Shown here: positions 35,084 to 44,330 of the stretch, piece by piece
Layout: each line of letters starts with the position of its first letter
Numbering within the stretch: the stretch's first letter is position 1
Assembly (NCBI RefSeq): GCF_026278245.1
Contig: NZ_CP111079.1
Coordinates: 4,354,501 to 4,418,500, forward strand
DNA from: Pontibacter kalidii
Lineage (GTDB): Bacteria > Bacteroidota > Bacteroidia > Cytophagales > Hymenobacteraceae
DNA: 64,000 nt
Direction: 5' to 3'
Notes under the pieces: model-generated
Database searches by the model: none
What the model was told of the DNA's origin: nothing
Seen by the model: the letters and a program-made list of their open reading frames with translations, nothing else
Program-made: the position numbers and the translations under genes

Positions 35084-36625
35084 ATGAAGAAGACACTATT
35101 GGCCAGTCTGGCGTTACTGCTGGGCTGGGGTAGTACTGCTTTTGCCCAAACAGAGGTAGACGCTCTGCGCTACTCTCAACTGGGTATATCGGGTACTGCG
35201 CGTATACAAGGCATGGGCGGTGCGCAAACGGCACTGGGCGCTGATATCTCCAGCCTCTCCGGCAACCCGGCCGGCCTGGGCATGTTCCGCCGCTCCGAGT
35301 TCACCATCTCCCCGGGCATCCAATCCGTCAATAACAACACCTCCATACTTGGTGAGCAGAACTCAGGCAGCAACAGCAATTTTGTGTTTCCCCAGCTAGG
35401 TGTGGTGATATCGAACAGGAAAGGGGACAGCGATGCCAGCGACTGGCGTGGTGTAACCTTCGGCATCGGCTTTACCAGGCTCAACAACTTTAACGAGAAC
35501 TATACTTCCTACCGCACCCAGTCCGGCGAGTTTGACCCCACAATTGTAGAGTACTTCGCGGATCTGGCCTTCCAGAACAACCGAACCCGGGCCAGCCTAG
35601 ACCAGGAATTTGACGCAGGCATCACCACACTGGAAGGATTAGCCTACGGTGGCTACCTGTTCGATGTGGATGATGACAGCGTGATTTTTGAGGTGGAGCG
35701 CATCGGAAGTATCACCCAGCGCGAGGAGGTCAGAAGAACAGGCTCCCAGAACCAGATCGATATCGGTGTAGGTACCAGCTACAAAGACAGGCTCTACATT
35801 GGCGCCTCGTTGGGTATTGTAACGGCGGATTTCAAGGAAGAAAAGATTTACACAGAGGCCGAGGGCGATGCCAGCACGCCGTTCACCAGCCTGGAGTACG
35901 TGGATGAGTTCTCGACCTCCGGCGCCGGCGTGAACCTAAAGGTGGGCCTGATTGCCCGCCCGATAGACGCGTTGCGCCTGGGCGTGAGCATACAAACGCC
36001 AACGGCCTACACGTTCGATGACGATTACCAGCGCAGGATTGCCACCACCTTTAACGATGGTGTGGAGACAGCCGCAGAGGTGCCGGGGCAGTTTTCTTAC
36101 CGCTTGGTTACCCCGTTCAGGGCTACGGGTGGCGTGGCTTACTTTATCGGCAAGTATGGCTTCATCACGGCCGACGTGGAGTTTGTGAACTACGGCAGCG
36201 CCAAGTACAGAGAGGACGATGATTTCTCCTCAGGCGGTTTTTTTGATGATATAAACGATGGCATCTCAGACAACAACAACTCGGTGGTGAACTATAAGAT
36301 CGGGGCGGAGGCTCGCTATGAGGTGTTCCGGCTGCGCGCTGGCTATGCCTATAACGCCGACCCGGAAGGCGGCTCCAGCTACGATGCCGGTTTTATCAAC
36401 TACAAGTATGGAGCGACGCAAAACTATACTTTTGGCGCCGGTGTAAGGCTGCAGAATTTTTATGTGGATGCGGCTTACGTGCACACGCAGCAGGACTCGG
36501 ATTATGCCCCGTTCGTGAGCGGCACTGATTATTCCCCCTACGCGCTTAAGAGCTCCGGGGAGCCATTGCTGAACATCGACAAAAAGCAAAATTCCGTGGT
36601 ACTGACAGTGGGCGTGAATTTTTAG
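35084..36625 (+). CDS. FadL/OmpP1-like outer-membrane beta-barrel
   Basis: A 513-residue outer-membrane transport protein. Signal peptide LLASLALLLGWGSTAFAQ. The early stretch GISGTARIQGMGGAQTALGA and SLSGNPAGLGMFRRSEFTIS is characteristic of the OmpP1/FadL/TodX-like barrels of Bacteroidota. Many alternating amphipathic strands follow, and the C-terminus ends NSVVLTVGVNF with the terminal Phe used by the barrel-assembly machinery. Likely uptake of hydrophobic molecules; the substrate is not known. Lies in tandem with the low-complexity lipoprotein and is closed by a terminator. Confidence 0.88.
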   Translation: MKKTLLASLALLLGWGSTAFAQTEVDALRYSQLGISGTARIQGMGGAQTALGADISSLSGNPAGLGMFRRSEFTISPGIQSVNNNTSILGEQNSGSNSNFVFPQLGVVISNRKGDSDASDWRGVTFGIGFTRLNNFNENYTSYRTQSGEFDPTIVEYFADLAFQNNRTRASLDQEFDAGITTLEGLAYGGYLFDVDDDSVIFEVERIGSITQREEVRRTGSQNQIDIGVGTSYKDRLYIGASLGIVTADFKEEKIYTEAEGDASTPFTSLEYVDEFSTSGAGVNLKVGLIARPIDALRLGVSIQTPTAYTFDDDYQRRIATTFNDGVETAAEVPGQFSYRLVTPFRATGGVAYFIGKYGFITADVEFVNYGSAKYREDDDFSSGGFFDDINDGISDNNNSVVNYKIGAEARYEVFRLRAGYAYNADPEGGSSYDAGFINYKYGATQNYTFGAGVRLQNFYVDAAYVHTQQDSDYAPFVSGTDYSPYALKSSGEPLLNIDKKQNSVVLTVGVNF

Positions 36626-36651
36626 GCCTAGCAAGTATAAACGATAATAAG

Positions 36652-36683
36652 AACGGCAGCTCTGAAAAGGGCTGCCGTTTTTT
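36652..36683 (+). terminator. Terminator after the outer-membrane barrel
   Basis: AACGGCAGC/GCTGCCGTT stem with a run of T; an AAGTATA word (36633-36639) lies between the stop and the stem. Confidence 0.85.
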
Positions 36684-36807
36684 GTACGCAGACTTAGTTC
36701 TTCGCAGTACTGGTTCCAACTACCCCTGCCCCTCAGAGTTGCGCTCGCTACTTTCGAACTCGCGTTCTCGGTAGTTCAAGGAGGGGGCCATACTTACTCC
36801 TTTCCCT

Positions 36808-36909
36808 GTCATCCCGAGTACTCTTGAGGCGAGAGCCGAAGAGAGCCAGCGTAGCTGTGAGAGATCTATCGGGTATTCTATAGAGATCTCTCCCATAGGT
36901 CGAGATGAC
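36808..36909. mobile_element. MITE-like inverted-repeat element
   Basis: The ends GTCATCCCGA and TCGAGATGAC are inverted with one mismatch. Inside, GAGAGATCT (36859-36867) and AGATCTCTC (36884-36892) form a perfect inner stem. About 102 bp with no coding capacity, like small palindromic elements scattered in Bacteroidota intergenic DNA. Confidence 0.5.
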
Positions 36910-36911
36910 AG

Positions 36912-37135
36912 CAAGGGCTGCGGCTATCGAATCTGATCCCAGTCCTTGGGTGGAGCGCCTTGTAGATTTCCGGTTTCGCTTTAGCGAAATTGCGGAGACC
37001 GCAGGTCAAGCAAAGGAAATGTACACCGCGCGATGCCCGAGGACGAGCCCTCTCGGGCTTGAGAGCTCCAAAGCCAGAAATACAACGTAGGTTTGTAATA
37101 CTGAGGATGAACAGTAGTTAGCAAGGATAGCTTGG
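36912..37135. repeat. Dispersed structured element, copy A
   Basis: Shares three collinear blocks with 47908-48126: GATCCCAGTC.TTGGGT.GAGCGCCT (about 36930-36961), GATGCCCGAGGACGAGCCCT with CTCGGGCT and GAGAGC (about 37031-37066), and GGATGAAC.G.AG.TAG followed by AAGGATAGCT (about 37105-37132). The middle block folds as GCCCGAG/CTCGGGC. Spacing differs between copies, so the blocks rather than a reading frame are conserved. Confidence 0.65.
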
Positions 37136-37450
37136 TTCGGATTGCAGAAGACAGTAGCCCTAATCGAGGCACAAGCGGACGCTTGCGCTAGGGAAAGAAT
37201 AAACTATAGCCCAAGTATAAAACATGACTCTCCGAGCCAGTCGGGTTGCAAACCCAACACCATAGCAGGATACGGGTTGCAAACTCGCGGCAGCGGAGAA
37301 TGCAGCGCAGGGAAAGGCAGTTTTCTCTCCTAAACATCAACATAAAACCCCTCCCAAAGCAGCTACAGGTACGGTTTTGGCTGTAGAAGCATGGCTAAAC
37401 CATATAAATCTCCTAACTTAGAGGGGCTAAACTATAACTAAACCTTAAAC

Positions 37451-39682
37451 ATGCATATCAGACTTAGAACAAACCTTTTGGCTGCCGTGCTTCTGTGTTT
37501 TGCCTTCGTGGCGCAGGCGCAGCAGAAAAAAGACATTACCCTGGAAGATATCTACCAGAATGGTACTTTTCGCGCCAAATCGGTGTACGGGGTAAACTGG
37601 ATGAACGACGGCCGCTACTACAGCTCGCAGGTGGCCGACGAGAAAAACAAAGTATACGACATCGTAAAGTATGACGTGACCACCGGCCAGCCGGTAAGCA
37701 CCATCATAGAAGGCGAGAACCTGGTGCCGCAGGGCAGCAACCAGCCGATCCAGTACGATGGCTATACCTTCTCCTCGGATGAGCAGAAGGTGCTGTTCTC
37801 TACCGAAACCGAGCAGATCTACCGCCGCTCTTCCAAGGCTGAGTTCTACATCTACGACATCGCCTCCAAGAAACTGACCAAGCTGAGTGACGGCGGCAAG
37901 CAGATGTATGCCACCTTCTCGCCGGACGCCAAGCGCGTGGCCTTTGCCCGCGAAAACAACATGTTCGTGACGGACCTGAGCAACATGCAGGAGACGCAGA
38001 TCACCACAGACGGCAAGTTTAACTCTATCATCCATGGCTATGCGGATTGGGTGTACGAGGAGGAGTTCTCTTTCGCGCAGGGCTTCCACTGGTCGCCGGA
38101 CGGCAAGAAGATCGCTTTCTACACATTTGATGAGACGAATGTGCCGGAGTTTAACATGCAGATGTGGGGCGAGCTGTACCCGCAGGATAACAAGTTCAAG
38201 TATCCGAAAGCAGGAGAGGCCAACTCAAAAGTAACCGTATCGGTGTACGATGTGAACAACGGCAAAACCGTGAAGATGGACACCGGCAAAGAGGATGACA
38301 TCTACATCCCGCGCATCAAATGGACAAACGACGCTAACCTGCTGTCTATCCAGAAAATGAACCGCCTGCAGAACACGCTGGAGATCCTGCACGCCAACGC
38401 CACAACCGGTAAGGCCGACGTGGTGCTGAAGGAGACGGACAAGGCCTACATTGACGTAACCGACGACCTGACCTACCTGAAGGATGGCAAGCACTTTATC
38501 CATAGTTCAGAGGTAGAAGGTTTTAACCACCTGTACCTGTACAGAATGAACGGCAAACTGGTGCGCCAGATCACGAACGGCAACTGGGAGGTGAGCCAGT
38601 TTGTGGGCTACGATGAGAAAAATGACCGCCTGTACTACATGTCTACGGAGGTGTCGCCGCTGGAGCGCCACCTGTACAGCATCAGCAGCAAAGGCAAAAG
38701 TAAGAAGCGCCTGACTGATAAAGCCGGTACGCACCGCGTGAACATGAGCAACGACTTTACCTACTACCTGGATTACTACTCTGCCGCCAACCAGGTGCCA
38801 ACCGTGAGCCTGCATACAGCCAAAGACGGTAAGCTGATAAAAGTGCTGGAGGATAACGCTACCTTGAAAAACAAACTGGCGCAGTACGACATTGCAAAGC
38901 AGGAGTTCTTCCAGATGAAGACGGCTGACGGTACGCAACTGAACGGCTGGATGATCAAGCCAAATGATTTTGACCCGAACAAGAAGTACCCGGTGCTGAT
39001 GTTCGTGTACGGCGGCCCGGGCTCGCAGACGGTAACTAATAGCTGGGGCGGCACCAACTACCTGTGGTACCAGGTGCTGGCCGATAAAGGTATGATTGTG
39101 GTGAGTGTGGACAACCGCGGCACCGGTGCCCGCGGCGCAGAGTTTAAGAAATCGACTTACGCCAACCTGGGTAAGTATGAGATCGAAGATCAAATTGAAG
39201 CAGCTAAGTGGCTGGGCAACCAGTCGTACGTAGACAAAAACCGCATCGGCATCTGGGGCCACAGCTTTGGGGGCTACATGACGCTGTTGGGCCTGACGAA
39301 AGGCGATGGCGTGTTCCGTGCCGGTATCTCTGTTGCACCGGTTACAAGCTGGAGGTTCTACGATACGATCTACACAGAGCGCTTCCTGAAAACACCGCAG
39401 GAGAATGCCGCCGGCTACGACGACAACTCACCGCTGCACTTCGCCGACCAGCTGCAGGGCGACCTGCTGCTGATCCATGGAACCGGCGACGATAACGTGC
39501 ACTTCCAGAACGCGGTGGCAATGCAGGATGCCCTGATCAGCGCCAACAAGCAGTTCGAGAGCTTCTACTACCCGAACCGTAACCACGGCGTGGGGGGAGG
39601 CGTTACGTCCATTCACCGCTTTAAAATGATGACCAACTTCCTGGAACGCAAGCTGATCAACCCGACAGAGGTGAACCAGTAA
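37451..39682 (+). CDS. S9-family dipeptidyl peptidase IV
   Basis: A secreted serine peptidase that removes N-terminal dipeptides. It has 743 residues. Signal peptide LLAAVLLCFAFVAQAQ. The N-terminal eight-bladed propeller region carries DWVYEEEFSF, the double-Glu site that anchors the substrate N-terminus in DPP IV. The C-terminal alpha/beta-hydrolase has the nucleophile in WGHSFGGYM, the acid in LLIHGTGDDNVHF and the His in PNRNHGVGGG. All catalytic elements are intact. Probably periplasmic or outer-membrane associated, for peptide use. It is preceded by the long repeat-rich gap and followed by two AAGTATA words and a terminator. Confidence 0.95.
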   Translation: MHIRLRTNLLAAVLLCFAFVAQAQQKKDITLEDIYQNGTFRAKSVYGVNWMNDGRYYSSQVADEKNKVYDIVKYDVTTGQPVSTIIEGENLVPQGSNQPIQYDGYTFSSDEQKVLFSTETEQIYRRSSKAEFYIYDIASKKLTKLSDGGKQMYATFSPDAKRVAFARENNMFVTDLSNMQETQITTDGKFNSIIHGYADWVYEEEFSFAQGFHWSPDGKKIAFYTFDETNVPEFNMQMWGELYPQDNKFKYPKAGEANSKVTVSVYDVNNGKTVKMDTGKEDDIYIPRIKWTNDANLLSIQKMNRLQNTLEILHANATTGKADVVLKETDKAYIDVTDDLTYLKDGKHFIHSSEVEGFNHLYLYRMNGKLVRQITNGNWEVSQFVGYDEKNDRLYYMSTEVSPLERHLYSISSKGKSKKRLTDKAGTHRVNMSNDFTYYLDYYSAANQVPTVSLHTAKDGKLIKVLEDNATLKNKLAQYDIAKQEFFQMKTADGTQLNGWMIKPNDFDPNKKYPVLMFVYGGPGSQTVTNSWGGTNYLWYQVLADKGMIVVSVDNRGTGARGAEFKKSTYANLGKYEIEDQIEAAKWLGNQSYVDKNRIGIWGHSFGGYMTLLGLTKGDGVFRAGISVAPVTSWRFYDTIYTERFLKTPQENAAGYDDNSPLHFADQLQGDLLLIHGTGDDNVHFQNAVAMQDALISANKQFESFYYPNRNHGVGGGVTSIHRFKMMTNFLERKLINPTEVNQ

Positions 39683-39702
39683 GCAAGTATAAAACCAAGT
39701 AT

Positions 39703-39733
39703 AAAGGCCTGCCGGAAACGGTGGGCCTTTTTT
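39703..39733 (+). terminator. Terminator after the DPP IV gene
   Basis: AAAGGCC/GGCCTTT arms with inner CC/GG pairing, then TTTT; lies next to the convergent alarmone-synthetase stop. Confidence 0.75.
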
Positions 39734-40601
39734 ATTTGCCTTCGGTAAGCGTTGCCAGGCAGGCGTAGAGGTACTGCTTTTCCTGCTCATCCACAGGCAG
39801 GGCCTCAATGTGGCCGCGTAGCCTGGAGGCAGACACCTCAGGCGCTGCAGGAGAACTCTGCTTGTACTTTTGCAGCTCATTGGCGAGCGCCTGTATCTGG
39901 GTAGCCACTACATCGGCGTTAGAGGTGAGCTGGTTCAGGATGGCGAGCAGCCTGTTCAGCAGTTCATTGGGCTCATGGTCGGGGTAGCGGATGCAGTGGT
40001 CTATCTCGCTCCATCCTTCCTCAAATAAAGTTTTTACCTGTACCTCCACCAGGTATTGCTGCCGGTTGGGTTTGATTCTGAGGATGTAGTGCTGCGCCCT
40101 GTAGCCTTTGTCTTTCACCAGCACTTTATACTTATCTGCGGCAAATTGCCTGGCTTCTGCAGAGTGGCTGCTACTTACATAGGCATAAGGGGCCCGCTTC
40201 AGCTCCCAGTGCTGTTGTATGTAATGGCCTATGGCGTGGCAGTCTCTCTTGTTCAGGTGAAGAATACGTACGCCTACCAGGTCATTTATAAATGAGAGGT
40301 AGTTTTGAGAGGTTAAGTGGCGGTTGGGATACTCCTTCTTTTTCCGGATGATTTTCTTGAGCAAGTGCAGCGGCTCCTTTACACGGTAGCACACGGCATG
40401 CGCGCTTCTTAGCTGTTTCAGGGCCCTCGACAGAAACAGGCCGATATCTTCCAGCTCATCCAGCCGCGGGGAGTAATCGTTGTAAATGTCGGCTAGTTCC
40501 TGTGCCTCCAGCCCCTGTGCACGCAGCTCCTCCTGGCTTACCTTGAGCAAGGAAAGTATAAAAGGCACAGTGGCTTTCTGGATATGGTTAGCTGGGCACA
40601 T
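39732..40601 (-). CDS. Small alarmone synthetase-like RelA/SpoT-domain protein
   Basis: A single-domain (p)ppGpp synthetase of about 289 residues, without the HD hydrolase or TGS domains. The synthetase signatures are present: VKEPLHLLKKIIRKKKEY (nucleotide-binding basic segment), FINDLVGVRIL (Asp-X3-Gly-X-Arg), DKGYRAQHYIL and VEVQVKTLFEEGWSEIDH (G-loop and Glu-X-Gln-X-Arg/Lys-Thr region). It probably makes (p)ppGpp in response to a local stress signal; product preference is not readable. Starts at the ATG at 40601, with a GTG seven codons upstream as an alternative. Lies downstream of the CLC gene on the same strand. Confidence 0.85.
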   Translation of the reverse strand: MCPANHIQKATVPFILSLLKVSQEELRAQGLEAQELADIYNDYSPRLDELEDIGLFLSRALKQLRSAHAVCYRVKEPLHLLKKIIRKKKEYPNRHLTSQNYLSFINDLVGVRILHLNKRDCHAIGHYIQQHWELKRAPYAYVSSSHSAEARQFAADKYKVLVKDKGYRAQHYILRIKPNRQQYLVEVQVKTLFEEGWSEIDHCIRYPDHEPNELLNRLLAILNQLTSNADVVATQIQALANELQKYKQSSPAAPEVSASRLRGHIEALPVDEQEKQYLYACLATLTEGK

Positions 40602-40682
40602 GGCGTTAGGGCATTTACACACTCCCCCTCACAGAGTATAGCCGGTTTTCTGCGAAATGTTGCGGCCAGGCTAAAGTATACT

Positions 40683-41954
40683 TTATTCCTTCAGGCCCAG
40701 CTGCGCGTTTATCAGCGGTGTTTTGGGTGCCAGGAAAAAGCCTGTGAGGCTGGCAAACATAATGGGTATAAAGTGGTGAAAGCCCGTGAGTGTGGCCAAG
40801 AGCACAATGGTGCTGATAGGTGTGCGCGTAACACAGGCGTTAATGGCGGCCATGCAGCTGACAAGTATAAGCGGCAGGTTCTGACCCGGAAACAGGTTGT
40901 TGATGATCAGGCCCACGGTAGCGCCCACAAAAAACAACGGAATGATGAAGCCGCCGCGCCAGCCGGAGGTAACGGTAAAGGCAATCGCCAGGATTTTGGC
41001 CACCAGAAGTATGAGCAGGAACTCCAGTGTAAACGGCTCCTCCAGCAGTAGGTTCAGTTCGTCGTGACTGAAGTAGCGGGAGAGGGGCACGTAGTAAGCG
41101 ATGGTGCCAATCAAAATTCCGCCCACCATCATCTTGATGTAAATCGGGACATTAAACTTTTTAAACATGCTTCTGCTCCAGCGCACCGTGAAGATAAACA
41201 GCCAGCCCGCCGCCGTACCCGCCAGGGCGTAGAGCATGGCGTAGAAGAAGTCGGTGAGCTCGGGGGTGGCGTATACCGGGAAATTCCAGGTGGGACCGAT
41301 GCCGATGTGCGTGATCAGGATAAAGATAACGTAGCTGGAGCAACTGGCCACAAAGGCCGGGATCAGGGCCTGGTAATACTCTACCACGTGCTTGTGATGC
41401 AGGATTTCAAGGGCGAACAGTGTGCCGCCCAGCGGGGCACCGAACAGGGCCGTAAAGGCAGCGGCCATACCGGCAATGGTTAAAGAGCGCAGGTCCTCGC
41501 CGCGTATCTTCAGCTTTTTGGCTATCCAGGTGCCCGTGGAGCCTACTACCTGCACCAGCGGCGCTTCCGGTCCGGCACTGCCGCCACTGGCAATGCACAG
41601 CCACGACGACAGGATCATGGACGGGTTGTTCTTCGGCTCCAGATGCCCGCCTTTAAAGCGGATGTTGTTCACGATGAGGTCCATCTCGCCCGGGTCTCCT
41701 AGCCTGTGGATGATGATCCCCGCCAGCAAGCCGGCCGCCGCCATCAGTGGGATAACCCACAGCCCCTGAATCGGAGCCAGGAGATGAAGAAAGCTTTCCA
41801 GCACGGTCCAGTATAGGCCGGCAATTACGCCGCCCACGATGCCAATGGCCACCCACAGCAAAAAGATCTTGCTGAACACAAATGGGTTGAACTGCAAAGG
41901 ATAGTTTATCTGGTTACGTAGCGTAACGGCCAGTCGTCTTCTCTTAAAGTCCAT
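40683..41954 (-). CDS. CLC-family chloride channel/antiporter
   Basis: A 423-residue CLC protein with about ten to twelve hydrophobic helices. The selectivity and gating signatures are SGGSAGPEAPLVQVVGS (Gly-X-X-Gly-Pro-Glu with the gating Glu), GMAAAFTALFGAPLGGTLFA, and SGWRGGFIIPLFFVGATVG near the C-terminus. No CBS domains. It could be an H+/Cl- exchanger or fluoride/nitrate-type variant; the residues needed to decide cannot be placed with certainty by eye. 82 bp upstream of the alarmone synthetase gene. Confidence 0.92.
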   Translation of the reverse strand: MDFKRRRLAVTLRNQINYPLQFNPFVFSKIFLLWVAIGIVGGVIAGLYWTVLESFLHLLAPIQGLWVIPLMAAAGLLAGIIIHRLGDPGEMDLIVNNIRFKGGHLEPKNNPSMILSSWLCIASGGSAGPEAPLVQVVGSTGTWIAKKLKIRGEDLRSLTIAGMAAAFTALFGAPLGGTLFALEILHHKHVVEYYQALIPAFVASCSSYVIFILITHIGIGPTWNFPVYATPELTDFFYAMLYALAGTAAGWLFIFTVRWSRSMFKKFNVPIYIKMMVGGILIGTIAYYVPLSRYFSHDELNLLLEEPFTLEFLLILLVAKILAIAFTVTSGWRGGFIIPLFFVGATVGLIINNLFPGQNLPLILVSCMAAINACVTRTPISTIVLLATLTGFHHFIPIMFASLTGFFLAPKTPLINAQLGLKE

Positions 41955-42330
41955 GGGGCAAAAGTACGGATAAATGTAGGAGGGGGTAAAGGGGAAAGTA
42001 TAAAGTGCCGTTTCTTTGGCGAGGAAATGAGGGATTTAGTTTGACAACCGGTTTGTAACCAGCGAAAGTATACTTCTGGAATTTGCCAGTTGCAAACTGG
42101 CCTTATGCAAGCCACAAGTTGCGCTGGCGCTAAACTTGCGGCATGGAGCGGGGGGGGGGGTAGAAGGGAAGACTAGCCTCTGCTGGCGGCGCGGCAGTTA
42201 GCAGTTGGGGCGCGGCTATGGAGAGGTATTTATACTTTTGATCATTCTGAAAGAACTCTGATGGAAGGGAGGGGAGCATTACAACTTGCAAACAGAATCC
42301 TTACAGGATGACATAGAAAGGCGTTGGTTG
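41955..42330. other. Non-coding gap with repeat copy and poly-G tract
   Basis: No gene. It contains the palindrome CCAGTTGCAAACTGG (42087-42101), a third copy of the 45-bp repeat (42099-42145), and an 11-G run (42150-42160). It separates the minus-strand YcxB-like gene from the CLC gene. Confidence 0.7.
42099..42145. repeat. Third copy of the 45-bp dispersed repeat
   Basis: CCTTATGCAAGCCACAAGTT, GCGCTGGCGCTAAACTTGCG and GCATGG match 11154-11198 (CCTTATGCTGCCACAAGTT, GCGCTCCCGCTACACC, TGCGGCAG) with few differences. Confidence 0.65.
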
Positions 42331-42873
42331 CTACATCTTAAAAGCAGGCAACTTCAGTTTAGCAATTTCCCTTAACTCCGCAAGAGCAGGTGCGCCTATT
42401 TCCTTTGCCGAGAATGACCAGGCCAAGTACGGGTGCTCCTGGAGTAGGTAAACCGTGTCCTCCTCTTCTAAATAAGCTCTGAAGTCGCTCCACTTAACGG
42501 TAGTGGTTTCCTGTCCACGTGCTACACTCACTCTTTCCGTTGAGAAGCTGAGGTGCATCTCAGAAGGGCTTTCTGGCAAACTGTTTTTTGCGAGCTGCTT
42601 AAGGACGCCCGTTCGCCTCTTGTGTGTTTTCCATTTTAAGTAAAGCAGATAAAACCCGAAACAAACCCACCAAAACGGGAGCGCAAAAACTCCTGCTGCA
42701 CCAAAGTCGCTTTCCGAGAAAAAGAAGAGCAGGAGGGAGACCAGCGTTAATACCAAGAATAGAACGGCTCTTCTAAGGTTCCGCTTTCTTCTCGCAGAAA
42801 CGACAACACTGTCTATAAAAAGAAGCTGCCTGTATGTCTCTTCAAAAGTAGTATGTATAGGCACAGACTCCAT
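42331..42873 (-). CDS. YcxB-like membrane protein
   Basis: A 180-residue protein with two adjacent membrane helices near residues 36-75 (LFLVLTLVSLLLFFF and FALPFWWVCFGFYLLYL). A C-terminal cytoplasmic PH-like domain follows (MHLSFSTERVSVARGQETTT, VKWSDFRAYLEEEDTVYLLQ). This layout and the SDFRAYLEEEDTVYLL segment match YcxB-type proteins of unknown function. I use the ATG at 42873, two bases past the stop codon of the upstream aldehyde dehydrogenase, so it is probably translated from the same transcript although it has no evident link to kynurenine. Confidence 0.7.
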   Translation of the reverse strand: MESVPIHTTFEETYRQLLFIDSVVVSARRKRNLRRAVLFLVLTLVSLLLFFFSESDFGAAGVFALPFWWVCFGFYLLYLKWKTHKRRTGVLKQLAKNSLPESPSEMHLSFSTERVSVARGQETTTVKWSDFRAYLEEEDTVYLLQEHPYLAWSFSAKEIGAPALAELREIAKLKLPAFKM

Positions 42874-42875
42874 GC

Positions 42876-44321
42876 CTACAACTTCACACAAACATTCTGC
42901 GGCTCGGTAAAGAAGCGCAGCGCCTCAAAACCGCCCTCGCGGCCCACGCCGGAATTCTTCATGCCGCCGAAGGGGGTGCGCAGGTCGCGCAGGAGCCAGG
43001 TGTTGATCCAGATAATGCCGGCGTGTACCTGGTGCGCCACGCGGTGTGCCCGCTGCAAATTGCTTGTCCAGATGGTAGCGGAGAGGCCGTAGTCGGTGCA
43101 GTTGGCGTATTGGATCACCTCTTCCTCGGTATCAAAAGGGGTGAGGGTAACTACCGGTCCAAAGATCTCCTCGGTGTTGGTGCGGCAGTTGTAAGGCAGG
43201 CCTTCAATAATAGTTGGGGCGATAAACCAACCGTTGCTGCAGCGCCCTTCTACCTGCACCTGGTGCCCACCGGTCAGGATGGTGCCGCCTTCCTGCTGAG
43301 CCAGCTCAATGTAAGAAAGTACCTTTTGCATGTGCTGCTCCGATACCACAGCGCCCAGTTTGGTGCCTTCTTCCATGGGGTCGCCTACTCGCATGGCTTT
43401 CACTTTCTCCACAAAGGTATCCCGGAACTGCTCGTACAGCGGGCGCTCGATAAAAATACGGGAACCACACAGGCAGATCTGCCCCTGGTTGGCAAAGGAG
43501 GAGTGGATGGAAGTATGGAGGGCATTGTTAAAGTCGCAGTCGGCAAAAATGATGTTCGGGTTCTTGCCGCCCAGCTCCAGCGAGAGTTTCTTGAACATAG
43601 GCGCCGCTGTGGCTGCAATGGTTCGGCCGGTGGCAGTGCCGCCAGTAAAGGAGATCACCGGAACTTTAGGATGTGCCGTGATGGCAGCGCCCACCTTCTG
43701 CCCATAGCCATGCACAATGTTGAGCACACCGGGCGGCAAGCCCGCCGCTATACAGATCTCCGAGAGCAGGTACGCCGTTAGGGGTGTTACTTCGGATGGT
43801 TTGGCTACCACACAGTTGCCCGCAGCCAGGGCAGGAGCAATCTTCCAGGTAAACAAGTATAAGGGCAGGTTCCAGGGCGAGATGCAGCCTGCCACGCCAT
43901 GGGGGTGGCGCACGGTGTAGTTAATGGCCTCGGTGCCTTCCATGAAATGCGCCTCCGTGGCGAAATGCTGAATGGCCGTACCGTAAAAACGCATGTTGCT
44001 GCTGGCCCGCGGTATATCCACTGCCTTCGCCAGTTTCAAAGGTTTGCCGTTGTCCACAGATTCTGCCTCGGCCAGCCGATCCAGGTTTTGGTCTATCAGG
44101 TCAGCGATCTTCATCAGCAAACGGCCACGTTTTTCGGCTGGCGTGTTAGCCCATGCCGGGAAAGCCGCCAGTGCCGCCTGCACCGCCTGCTCCACGTCCA
44201 GCTCATCAGAGTCCGGTATAAGCGAATATACCTGGCCGGTTGCCGGGTTATAGTTGTCGATGTACTGACCTGCCACCGGTGCCACCAACTGGCCGTTTAT
44301 GTAGTTCTGAATCTGCTGCAT
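42876..44321 (-). CDS. Aldehyde dehydrogenase, aminomuconate-semialdehyde type
   Basis: An NAD-dependent aldehyde dehydrogenase, 481 residues. The active-site Cys is in FANQGQICLCGSRIF, the Glu in LELGGKNPNII, the NAD-binding segment is SFTGGTATGR, and the core motif is GCISPWNLPLYLFTWKIAPA. The sequence and its neighbours (SDR, haaO, ACMSD) fit 2-aminomuconate or 2-hydroxymuconate semialdehyde dehydrogenase, the step after ACMSD in kynurenine catabolism. Specificity is inferred from context. It follows the SDR gene with a 127-bp gap holding a CCCTCCCC repeat hairpin, and runs directly into the YcxB-like gene. Confidence 0.88.
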   Translation of the reverse strand: MQQIQNYINGQLVAPVAGQYIDNYNPATGQVYSLIPDSDELDVEQAVQAALAAFPAWANTPAEKRGRLLMKIADLIDQNLDRLAEAESVDNGKPLKLAKAVDIPRASSNMRFYGTAIQHFATEAHFMEGTEAINYTVRHPHGVAGCISPWNLPLYLFTWKIAPALAAGNCVVAKPSEVTPLTAYLLSEICIAAGLPPGVLNIVHGYGQKVGAAITAHPKVPVISFTGGTATGRTIAATAAPMFKKLSLELGGKNPNIIFADCDFNNALHTSIHSSFANQGQICLCGSRIFIERPLYEQFRDTFVEKVKAMRVGDPMEEGTKLGAVVSEQHMQKVLSYIELAQQEGGTILTGGHQVQVEGRCSNGWFIAPTIIEGLPYNCRTNTEEIFGPVVTLTPFDTEEEVIQYANCTDYGLSATIWTSNLQRAHRVAHQVHAGIIWINTWLLRDLRTPFGGMKNSGVGREGGFEALRFFTEPQNVCVKL

Positions 44322-44330
44322 TTTACCTCC

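Larger units (their letters stand above)
36684..37450. other. Long non-coding gap packed with dispersed repeats
   Basis: About 770 bases with no supported gene. It holds a MITE-like inverted repeat (36808-36909), one copy of a dispersed structured element (36912-37135), two GTTGCAAAC palindromic words (37244-37257, 37270-37284), and then the promoter region of the DPP IV peptidase. Short open frames here are not conserved in the second copy of the element and are not counted as genes. Confidence 0.75.

Noticed and set aside
36905-37090. Possible 61-residue protein in copy A of the dispersed element
   Set aside because: The matching bases in copy B are read in a different frame, so the peptide is not conserved.
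38507-39262. 251-codon minus-strand frame opposite the DPP IV gene
   Set aside because: Antisense to an intact S9 peptidase; no motif.
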